DNA of 64,000 nucleotides from Motacilla alba alba (lineage: Eukaryota > Chordata > Aves > Passeriformes > Motacillidae), in assembly GCF_015832195.1 (NCBI RefSeq), contig NC_052016.1, positions 28,231,129-28,295,128 of the forward strand, read 5' to 3'. A model generated the notes under the pieces. The model saw only the letters and a list, made by a program, of their open reading frames with translations. It made no database searches and was not told the origin of the DNA. The stretch's first letter is position 1. Each line of letters begins with the position of its first letter. Below are positions 1 to 10,100 of this stretch, piece after piece. The translations under genes and the position numbers were made by a program.

Positions 1-114
1 CCAGCTAAACCCAGTGTGTTTCAAGGCTTCTTCAGCTAAACAATCAAGAACATAGCACACTTGTTCTCCGCAGCCTGCCTTTAATTTTGAGGGAGGGAAA
101 TCCACAGGCCTTCC
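1..114 (-). CDS. IFT57: IFT57 coding exon 3 (partial, cut by window edge)
   Basis: The acceptor tttag|GGAAGG is at 115. From 114 down to 1 there are exactly 38 open codons (residues 117-154), including DFPPSKLKAG and a cysteine-rich segment, then ALKHTGFSW at the edge. This agrees with the IFT57 segment that follows LRSF. No donor is seen before the edge. Confidence 0.93.
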
Positions 115-2909
115 CTAAAATAAAGAGACAAGCTGTTTACTAATGGCCTAACAACCCGAATTTCCTGAAAGGGAGATAAGTTTTGTACACTAAAACCAAA
201 GTGTCCCTTGTGTATGAGATTTTATTAATGACAATTTACATTCTTCTCCTGTGCAGCTCCACTGAGGCAGCAGAAGGAAAAGCAGACGAAGCCAAGGAAC
301 AGATGCAATGTAGAAATCTTTAAGCATATGGTAAGAGCATACTCCCAGGTAGCAGAAGAGGCAGAAGCCACAAGGGATCTGGATGGTCAAGTCACACAAG
401 TGACAAGGCAAGGTAAGAACAGCTACAGAGAAACTCAAGTATTGAGACTTAACTAGCAACTTTTCAACAGAGTCCTGTTTAGTTCAGATTTTACTTATAA
501 AATATTTTAATTTATTACTGTCATCCAGGATAAACATAGTAGTTTGATATAGTTTAATAGTTTAGTCCTTTAGAGAACAGTGTCCTTAACATCATTCACA
601 GCTACACCAGAGTATAAACTTCCATAAGATAATACTTCTTGCCAGTTGATATAGACTCCTGACCTTTGGAGTTTGGCTTTTTTCCTTCCTTTTTTTTTTA
701 ATTTAAAAAAATCTCAGTAGTTCCTGGCAGTTTGTACAACCTTTTACTCCTAAAAAAATAAATAAAAGTAAATAAGAATAAAAAAAAGAAGAAACACAAA
801 CACTAATCTAAACCACTCCGTACACTATAAATTAAGTCATTGACTTTGGCTGGAGCAGGATCACAAACTTTGTAAACCTTCCAGATGAAATCTCTGAAAA
901 TTATGCTACTACAAATGAGCAACATAAGCAGCACTACAAAAAGTAAGCCTGGTTTAATCAATTTACAGACTGCAGAACAAAACTAACTGGAATAATTTAT
1001 AAGACCATTTCTGTAGTGCTAAAAAAAATAGCAAGTAGGTACAGCCTATGTAAACTTCCTATTAACTAAGTAACATAGTACAAACTTACAGCTAGAAAAA
1101 GTCTGTCCAGTCCTAAGGACCAGACCCAGCAGGAGAACAGTGTGTGACTGCTGTTATTTCTGAATGGAATGCAGGCATCTGCAACACACTTGGGAAGAGA
1201 GCCCGAGTGACACTCACAAAGGACCGCAGCTCTGAGAGCACATTTGAAATCACTGCATTGGGGTCATCGTACTCCTGCGGCTGCTCGAAGGGATGTCCCG
1301 CTTTGCTGATCAGCCAAGCGGCAAGCGTGCAGAACATGAAGAACTGCTCACCGGGATTGGTGGGCAGCGCAAAGTAGTGCCTGTTTAAAAAGGGGCAAAC
1401 GGTACATATTGTGAGTTTCTGGAGCTCTTACAACACTATAGGTAAGCACAGGCTACAGAGCAGTTTCTCTACCTAGTTTTCTCAATGAGCAATCCATCTG
1501 ACCAAAAATGGGGATGCCTAATTTCACACATAACCACAGCAGACCAAGTTTTCTACATCCAGCTTGCTTATTTGCAGCTTTGAGTAAGTTATTAGTCAAC
1601 ACCAGACTTGGCTGCCAAGTTCCCCAAACCACCTCCCCTTCACACTTTCCTCAAGAAATGCAAGAGGATGGTATTCCTACATCTGCAAATTCAGCTCAGA
1701 TCAGGAGCACGTTTTGAAGTGATCCTTTCACATGTCCTTACCTACTGTGCTTTGGGTTGCTTTGGAGAGCAATGAAAACTGGATCTGACTTGGATCACAC
1801 CAAATTCAAATATGTGGTCCTAACAAGAATTCAGTCCATAAAACCAGACCACCCCCCAAAGTATAAATTACATGCACACTGGATACTGGGAACTTCTGGA
1901 AATGCTTCCCTTTACCAACATAGCTACTCACTAAGGTAACAAAGGTCTGCTGTCCTGCTCCAAACATTCCAGTGGTTCAACAGCAGGATAGAACTAATTT
2001 ACAGCCACTGTGCTCATACTTGAGCCTCCTTCCCAAAAAGGAGATAACTTGGACTCCCTTACCAAACTGTTGCTTATAAGAAGCTTAATTCTGTGACACT
2101 CTGCAGTGGAGCCTGGCTGAAAGTGACAGATGGTTTTAAAAGTTATTTGGGGAGGTGGATATTGGGAGCACATTGGCCCTGTTTCCCAGGCTTCCTGTCT
2201 CCACAATAATTTTAAAGAAAGACATAAAAAACCACTACATATGAAACAAAAATGTCCTGGATACGGAACCCTAGCTTTACCAAAAATGGGTCCAAGACCC
2301 TCTTTGTAAAGGGTTAAAGGGTAAAAAATATACACACGCCATGAATAGATATCCTGAATTCAAGATATTTAGAGTTATTTTGAACAATCTGGAATTTAGG
2401 CAGAGCTATTTTCTGCGGAAGAGGTAGAATTTAGGATAATTACTTTTTGCACAGGTAGCCTGGCATGCAGATACCTAGTACTTGCCGGGAGCAGGGAAGG
2501 TCAAGGGACTATTTACTTATCGCATCTCAGCCTTTCGCGGGGCCTCGCGTTCTGAAAGCTTCTAGCTCACACGGGAAGCTTTGCTACCGGCTGGTTTTCC
2601 CAGGCATCCTGCCATGCAGACCCCTCGCTAGGCTCTGACGGCCCGGAGGGATTCCTTTCCACCGCCCCCGCCCGCGGCCACGCCAGCGCCCTCAGGCCGA
2701 GAAGGAGGAGCGGGTCAGAAGCACCTGGATAGAGGCCGCATGTTGTGGCGCCGCAGCGCTTCCTCCTCGTAGTTCAGCAGTTTCAGCTTGTCCAGCAGGT
2801 CCTCCATGAGCACGAACATGTGAAAAGCCGCGCCGGGGCCGCGCTCCGCCGGCGCCTCCTCGCTCCGCTCCCGCTCACCGCGCCGGCCCGGAGCGCCCTC
2901 TTCCGCCAT
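1..2909 (-). CDS. IFT57: IFT57, 5' part of gene (coding exons 1-3), runs off the left edge
   Basis: IFT57 (HIPPI) is a subunit of intraflagellar transport complex B, which carries cargo from the ciliary base to the tip. Three spliced exons on the minus strand give about 154 N-terminal residues: exon 1 at 2725-2909, exon 2 at 1218-1380, exon 3 at 1-114. The joined reading frame runs without a break and matches vertebrate IFT57 as I remember it: HMFVLMEDLLDKLKLLNYEE in exon 1, FMFCTLAAWLISKAG and PFEQPQEYDDPNA in exon 2, DFPPSKLKAG and CYVLDCLAEEALK in exon 3. This part forms the N-terminal calponin-homology-like domain; the coiled-coil half must lie beyond position 1. The start at 2909 is chosen because the Ala/Glu/Arg-rich N-terminus resembles other IFT57 proteins and upstream codons lie in CpG-island leader. 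All splice sites are GT-AG. The gene is divergent from HHLA2. The identification is secure; only completeness is limited by the window. Confidence 0.96.
1218..1380 (-). CDS. IFT57: IFT57 coding exon 2
   Basis: This 163-nt exon encodes residues 62-116. The acceptor is aaacag|G at 1381 and the donor TTT|gtgagt at 1217. It holds the highly conserved stretch ending NVLSELRSF. The phase joins exactly with exon 1 (AG+G gives Arg) and with exon 3 (phase 0). Confidence 0.96.
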
Positions 2910-3260
2910 CTTGACTCGTAACCACAGCGACAGGGGCGGGCTCGGGGCGGTGCCGGCGAGGCCCCACAGCCAACCCGCGCGGAGCGGAGTTTCCACCTTT
3001 CAGCTCTTGAGGTACTTGACGGAGTTGTTCGGCTTTTAAACTTTTCTCCCTTCCCAGAGACAAACTTCGGAACGCCTCGCTCCGGACAGGTGCGGAGCGG
3101 GCAGCGGCGGTAGCTCACGGGCTGAGGTGCGGTGCTCTGCAGCCGGTGGTGCGGAAAAGTGAGTCTGGGCAGCCAAGAGCTGTAGCATTAGCCGCGGGTG
3201 CCGGCTGGACGTCCCCTGGGGCAGGGAGGGGAAGGCAGCCGGTGGGAAAGCTCCGTCTCC
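2620..3260. promoter_or_regulatory. CpG island over the IFT57 5' end
   Basis: GC-rich, CpG-dense DNA spans IFT57 exon 1 and about 350 bases upstream, contrasting with AT-rich flanks. This is the usual TATA-less promoter of a ciliary housekeeping gene. HHLA2 points the opposite way about 4 kb further on, so a divergent start is possible, but I see no HHLA2 exon here. Boundaries are by eye. Confidence 0.75.
2725..2909 (-). CDS. IFT57: IFT57 coding exon 1
   Basis: This exon encodes residues 1-61 plus two bases of codon 62. The ATG is at 2909-2907 and the donor is AG|gtgctt at 2724. The first 27 residues are low-complexity and charged, followed by the conserved start of the CH-like domain. It lies entirely inside the CpG island. 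Confidence 0.95.
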
Positions 3261-3266
3261 CGGGAA

Positions 3267-3745
3267 TGTGCTTGGCACTGGTGAAGCACCTCGAGTGCTG
3301 TGTCCAGCTCTGGACACCTCACTACCGACAGACTTTGAGGCGCTGGAGCGTGTCCAGAGAAGGGCGACGGAGCCCGTGAAGGGTGTGCAGTTCCCATGAG
3401 GAGCCGCTCCCGAAAGACCTTACCAGTCTTTACAACTTTCTAAAAGGAAGTTGTAACCAGGTGGGGATCGGTCTATTCTCCCAGTTAACTAGTAACAGGA
3501 TAAGAGAACATACCCTCAAGCTGTGCCAGGAGACGTTTATATTGGATATTGGAAGGAATTTCCCCACTGAAAGGGTTTTCAAGCATTGCAGTGTGCTGCC
3601 CAGGTACATCACCGTCTCTGAAAGTGTTCAAGAAACGGCTGGATGTGTCACTTAATGCCATAATCTAGTTGAGAAGTTCATCAGTCAGAGGTTGGACTCG
3701 ATGATCTCAGAGGTCTTTTCCAACCGAATTGACTCTGTTGAATGC
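3267..3745 (+). mobile_element. CR1 LINE, 5'-truncated 3' end
   Basis: About 480 bp with the standard CR1 3' region. It starts near TTGGCACTGGTGAAGCACC, passes GGAGCGTGTCCAGAGAAGGG and AACTTTCTAAAAGGAAGTTG, and ends with GGTTGGACTCGATGATCTC and TCTTTTCCAACCGAATTGAC. CR1 is the dominant LINE of birds and is typically truncated like this. It is diverged and has no working ORF. It lies about 360 bp upstream of the IFT57 start codon. Confidence 0.9.
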
Positions 3746-6700
3746 AAGACGCACCTCTCCTGTCTACTCCTAGCACCACCAAAGTCTTTGAGGGGACACA
3801 CCCCTTCTTGACACTTCTTCCTTCATGTTGTTTGGGGTTTTTTGTAAGCCCTCTTCCCGAAAATACTTGAGTCGTTTTGTTCTGCTGGAAACCAGATGGC
3901 ACAGACAAGTCTTGAATTGTCCAGGGAGAATAAGTCACAGTTAAAATATTCTTAGAAAATAATTGCCCAACCCTGCAGGCAGCCCTAGGCACCTACCTGT
4001 TGTTCCAGGTGACCAGCTTTTTGAGAAGAGTGTCATGATTACTTTTATCTTACGTTCTTTTTCTCCTGAGCCCGCAGGGATCTGACCTCGCTCCCGGTGC
4101 CAGGTTCCTGCCCTCTGCCCCTAAGAGAATTGGTGCTGTCGCTGCCTCCCCAGGCGCGTTAGGAGAGGCATCGTGACTGCTGTAAGCCTCTTACTGCTCA
4201 CTCATTTCCTCTGTTACAGCTTGCAGGAACTTTGGGTTTGCCAGGCAAAAGAAATGGTTAAGAGAAAAAGATTTTAAGCCCGAAGGTGGGAAAATCTTCG
4301 CGTGTGTCGAATTGTAGAGCTCACTGTAAAAACAGCTGCTTCCCTTAAAGGGACAGCACGAACTTGTAGGTTAGTTACTTGAGCCCTGAGCCATGCGGGT
4401 GGGTCAGAGTGCAAGTGGAGAGAAGCAAAGATCAACAGGGAGAGAGATTGTGGACATTTTCTTCCGTTCACAATATTTCTCAACAACTGAAGTATGGAGT
4501 TAGCATTTAAGTTGTAAGAGTTTCATTGTGGGGAGGCCAAGAATGACCTCTCTGTTTTACTGTGGGAAATTCTCTGAAGTGTGAGGACATTCTAGAAAGC
4601 TGGTATCATCGTGGCAGGAGATTTTAGCAGTATGTGATTAACATGTCTTTTTGAGAATTTTACATGTTTGATTTTCTTGTTTGCTTGTAGATAAAAATTA
4701 AAATCTTCTGGTATTTCCCAGTCCTCGTGTGTGTATGCTTGAAATACGTTGTTGTTAAGTTGCATTGAAAAGGAATAAATCAGATTCATTTGTACTAAGA
4801 ATTTTTTTTTTTGAAAGGAGGATATTTCAATATGCATACCTGCTCTCAAAGAGGTCGCAAAGTACACTGAGCAGCCACCAATCCTGAAGGCTGTTTGCTG
4901 CAGGAGTGCTCTCATAAGGTTTCAGCTTGACTGCAGAGCTCAAAAATGGGGAAATATTTGGCTACAGTTTGGTCACTGATTAACAGAAGAAAGAGAAAGC
5001 ATGTGTTCTTTTCCTGTAGTGGCCAAAGCAAATGCAGCATTCCCCCTACCATTGTTTGAGCTGTTCAGTATATCTTTGGAGATGCATTTTAGTACCTTGC
5101 CTTGCTCTCAGTAACCTTAGCTGAGCTGCTTTCCAGTTGAGCCTGTGGTGATTCTGTATCACAGGCTCAAATAATTCTGAAAACTAGAATTTGTAACTAA
5201 CATGACTACAGTGAACTTAATTCTACTTGTGCACTGTCTGTATACAGTATTTCATATTGATATTTCACTACAAAGCCTTAGGGCATGACTTCTTGGTTGT
5301 GCTGCTTACAGCTGTTACAAACAGATGTTGTTTGTTTGTTGCATGTTTGTTCAGTACTTTGCAGTGTGACTCTAATTGTCAGCATACGCACACTTTATTC
5401 CTGTAAGACCCCAGAACTTCCTGAAAAGACTGGCCAGAACCTACACTCCTCAGATTTTTCTACAGACCAGCATACATTTTTCTCTAGTGAGAAGATCCAA
5501 AGCTATGGTTTGTGCTGAACGTGAAAATTTTCAGCTAAGTAGTTGTAGCTGTTGTATTTTGGAGCAGGATTATGGGGCACAGCTAGAAGGTGGGAGGCAG
5601 TGTGCACTGTCCATGCAGGCCCCAAAGGCATCACAGAGGTATCACTGGAACCATGTTACTCTCAGAGCATCACTGCCAGTGAAAGGTGACATGCCAATTA
5701 AACATGGCAGATCCCTCACTAAGGGAAATACAGCATTGATTGCAGTTTCTGAAATTCAAACATCAAGCACAATGTATTTTGTTGATCAAGTTGAAAGTGA
5801 TAGGTAAATAAGCAAAAAATCCAATAAACCATGATGTGCCCCACTTGTCAGTGCAAGGGGTAACGAAGGTAGATACTGGTAATTGTTGCTGGCATAGAAC
5901 AAAATTATATATCAAACGTTTATTTTACCATTGCATCTAGTTCTGCCTCAGATTTAATGTTGTGGTGCCTCTGTTCTTTTTTTTTTTTTGTTTTGTTCTG
6001 TTTTTTTTCTCATAAAAGAATAGTGAGAATACATAAAACAAGCACACTACCTTTTCAAAAGAAATAATACTCAAATACTCAAAAATCTTTAGGATTTAAG
6101 ATTAGATTTTAAGGTTCTTTAAGATTTAAGTTTCAGATTTTTCCACCACAAATATAGTCTCAGACACCAGTCAAAATTATTCATAATACTAAAAGGTCTG
6201 GCTAGCAAGCCTGGCTAAACCAGTTAGAAATGGTACCTATAGCTGCCTTTTGGGGAGAAAAAAAAAAGGACTAGGGAAAATCCATTAAAGTGTTTTCAAG
6301 TTACTTGATTCATGAGGTAATTTCTCAACTGGGGTATGCTGTATTTTAGGATAAGACTGCATTCTTCCTTCACTCAGGTAATAGTTACAGTAAGGTTATT
6401 CTTTTTCTGTTATGCATGAGAGGTTCCAGTTCATTGCTGTCTGACAAAACAGAAGATATGATGAGTCTCCTCCTCCTTTGCATTCCTACCCTAGATTTCC
6501 ATGCACATGTTTTTGAAAGTGTAAAAAGTGTGAGAAGTTCTATATATCTGCAGTATTTGCAAATGCAATCAGATTTCCCACCCCAGAAAGTCAAATGTTG
6601 CAGTAATCAGAAAAATATTTTAAAAAGTAAAGAAAATCAGGCTTGACAAGGGACATCTTACATACTTTTGCAAATTTGACTTGACCAGTTTTCCTTGGTG

Positions 6701-7011
6701 TCCTGTTCAGGAATGAGGAAGATTAATATTCCCTAGCCCTGCAACAACACTGATAGTAAACACTTTCTCTTTATTTAAAATAAAGCATCAATCTGCAAGG
6801 GGCTACAAGGTAATGAGTGGGCCTCCACTATTATGTATAGGATCACATAATGAATTACTTTAATGTCAAAGATCTGGACCAAGTCTGTTGCAAACAAAAA
6901 ACATGATACAAAGGCCTATAGTCCTTAGCAAGCTGTAGAAACGAAATTATATATGGACATGTCTTTTATATGCATTTAAACAGGTTTTATCCTCTGCTTT
7001 TATTTTGCCAG
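3746..7011. other. Region between IFT57/CR1 and the first HHLA2 coding exon
   Basis: No coding exon or RNA gene is recognised here. The acceptor before the HHLA2 start codon implies at least one upstream noncoding HHLA2 exon somewhere in or before this interval, but I cannot place it. The open frame at 5376-5807 (plus) does not resemble a known protein. Confidence 0.5.
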
Positions 7012-7033
7012 TTTGACCTGAGTCTACGAACCA

Positions 7034-7045
7034 ATGAGGAAATGA
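7034..7045 (+). promoter_or_regulatory. Upstream mini-ORF overlapping the HHLA2 start codon
   Basis: ATG AGG AAA TGA begins 8 bases before the main ATG, and its TGA (7043-7045) overlaps the main ATG (7042-7044). It lies within the same predicted exon, so it would be in the 5' leader. A termination-reinitiation arrangement that dampens translation is possible but is inference. Confidence 0.5.
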
Positions 7046-7105
7046 AAGGACAGAACATACCAGCTGCCATGATCTGTTTATTTCACATCTGTGCTACACT
7101 TTGGG
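7042..7105 (+). CDS. HHLA2: HHLA2 coding exon 1 (signal peptide)
   Basis: The exon probably starts at 7012 after tattttgccag. The ATG at 7042 opens [20 protein letters not shown], a short basic start and a hydrophobic core typical of a signal peptide. The donor TGGG|gtaggt is at 7106. It ends in phase 1 and joins the IgV exon to form Gly22. A three-codon upstream ORF precedes this start. Confidence 0.85.
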
Positions 7106-10100
7106 GTAGGTTGCAGCTGAAAAATAATAAAGAAGACTATTATTTTTAATTTTTATTAAGAAGAGTTACTGAATTCAAACACTGTTTATTAATGGTAAAG
7201 AATCAATTTTGGGTAATGTAAAACACTTCTGAAGCTGAGACTGCTTGTCAGGTGGCTGCATGGATGGCTGTGGCCATTGAGCCCCCAGACTGTTACCTGC
7301 CAATGTTTTGCCCCACTGGCTCAGCAGGCAGTGCTTTGCAGTTCAGACTGAAAATGCTTTGCAACAAATTGGCTGACTTTGCATTGAAAAGACTAAGGAA
7401 AAGTCATTTGGATTGTTCTGCCAGATGAGCTGGAGATGGCATCAGAATGTCTGAGAAGGCAGCTGCCCCTGGGCACTTACTGCCAGCCTAACAGGTTGTC
7501 TGACCTTGGCCAAGAAGTCAACGTGATGATGCTAAGTCAATGCAGTCAGTTTTTTAAAAGATTAATTTTAAATTGCTCTTGTATGCTAGCAAGGCCTAAT
7601 TTAAATGTTGACAGAGATGAGATGCTACCACTTGTGTCATTTTGTGGAATGCACACCTTAATTATCTCAAGGGGCTGAAACAGAGCTTCCTCATCCTGTC
7701 TGTGGTGGCAAAGCTGTTTCAAGAAGTTCTGTCCTTCCTATCAGTTGCAGAGCCATGTCTTTTTTCCCTGTGATAGTACAACTGCTTGGTACTGTGTGAG
7801 GGTGGTTGGTAACATGGGGCATTGCAGCGTGGCACTGTGAATGTTTGAACATGTAAGAAGCTGCAGCTCAAAAGGCTTTTAAAGTCTAAAGTGGAAAAAA
7901 TGTGGTTCAAGGTGTGGAAACACATTTGAAGCTCAGGTGGTAAGGTGGCAGGGTGCTGATTTGAGTATGTAGGTGCTTACTTGGGATTCCTACGTAAACT
8001 GATTAGAAGTTCAAAGAGCAGAGCTCTGTGTTATAATCCTGATTAAACTGGACGGACACCCTTGCTGTCCCAAGAGACTTATGTGACAGAAAAATCATGC
8101 AAGAGACGTTGGCACACCTGCAAGAGGGATAAAGAGGTGCAGAAATATACTTGTAGACTGGATTAAACTAACTTACTCATTTGTACTTCTGGGCTTTAGG
8201 TTTTACAGAACAGGAAGAAGTAACAGGGCTGTTTTCCAAGGATTGTATCCTCCCTTGTCGTTTCCCACCTGGGCATGATGAAGTAATTCACTGGAGCAAA
8301 GAGAACAGAAATGTGCACAGTTACTACCAGCAGAAGGATCAACTGGAAAAACAAGATCCATATTACAGATTCAGAACACACCTTTTCCATGAGAACATCC
8401 CTAGTGGTAATGCCTCCTTGAAACTTAGTAGCCTGACCATGACTGACGAGGGCTCTTATACCTGCTATGTGGGAACAGCACAACATGGAACAGAAGTGGA
8501 AGTGCAGCTACACGTTAAAGGTCAGTAAGGCTCCAAAAACCCTTGGATCACACCACTGCAAATGGAATGGCACCAATAGATTTCCTTGTGTTGTTTCTCC
8601 CATGGAATCAAAACCCTCCAACCCATCAGAGCACCTTTTGGGCCTGATGGTGTTACGCAGCAGTTTTTTTCCTCTGGTGAAATATTGCAACATGGATTGG
8701 GAAAATTTTAGTGCAGTACTTGTTTTCATAACCTACTGCACTCTGATTTCTAAGGGCTAATTACGTGGTACACATAATGTGGCTTCTCAGAGCAGTACAA
8801 ATCTTGGCCTTGTAAGTAGCTGTGCTTTCTTCTGAAATCAAACACAGATGAAGTTTTGTTCTCAGCTATATTTATTCTCCCCAATGGTATTTCAAAAGAG
8901 TAATCACTTCAAGTTAAAAACCATTTTGTAAGTAGTAAGATTTATTTTTTAAATTATTTTTCATCTACAGCTCCTTCTTCTTATGCACTGGAATACCAAA
9001 AGACAAACACAGAAAGGAGACTGAAGTGCTATGCTTTTCTCACTTATCCAGCACCGACTATATCTTGGGTACAGGGTAATATATCCATCCAAGAGACAGA
9101 TCGGGAGGAAACTAGGAATGGAGTTCTTTATTCTTTGAGAAGTGACAAGGACATTGTAAATGTGACAGATACTTACTACTGTCATATTCATTTGGATCAT
9201 GAGGTGTGGTCCGCTGAATGGAAGATGCAAGGTAGGAATGAAATCTCTATCAGCATTGTTACTGAATTTCACAGCTGGCTTAAAAGTCAAACTAAAGACA
9301 GTCTTTCTGCAGTGGGGCAACATGGTTATGGGACAGTGCAAAAGGATATACCTTTCTCGTTGAAATTGCATTTGTTAGGATTACAAGGCAGCATTACGAG
9401 TTGCTTCCAAGAAGTACGAATGAGAGAAGCTAGCTCACCCTTCTGTAAGTTACCTTTACTCTTAACATTTTCTATAACAGTTTCACAATTTAAGAGGTGC
9501 CTAATAAACAAACTTTTCCCTCTATCAATAAAAGAATTCTGCCCATAGGACAAAATACATGGAAACCTTAGAGAATATGTGGGTTCTGTGAGGGAGGTGA
9601 AAGTTTGCCTGCTGCTCTAGCTGCATATGATGTGTTTGATCCTTTCATTGTACTTCTCTTCACATTGCATCTTTAAGTACGATCTGAGTGCTGGGGTGCA
9701 TGGGAATGGAGAGCAGCAGTTTGCATTTTAGTGAACAGCAGCTCATTTTTTTAGTTAAGGAAAAGCAGGACTATGAAATTTCAACTCTGCTTTGTCTTCC
9801 TCCTGAATTTCATTGGAAATTCAGTTCAAGTAGATAACTGGTGGTATTCAGCCTTTCCTGTTTCTCAGGAAATATTTTTAATTGAAGGAAGAGCAATGCA
9901 AGAGCAGTTCTCTTGTGAGATGTGCGTGGATGCTTCCATCATCCTGATTACCCCCTAAAGTGTATCCAGACACTCTCAGTTCCTAACCAACTGCATGAGC
10001 TCTAGAACAAGAGTGCAGTTTTAAATTTACATGGAATAGCTTACAATATGGAAGGTTTCAAGTATGGCATCGTAGTAGCTTCCAAATGCACTGTGTCTCT

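Noticed and set aside
5376..5807. 143-codon plus-strand open frame upstream of HHLA2
   Set aside because: No family resemblance, composition like noncoding DNA, and no splice sites in a phase useful to HHLA2.
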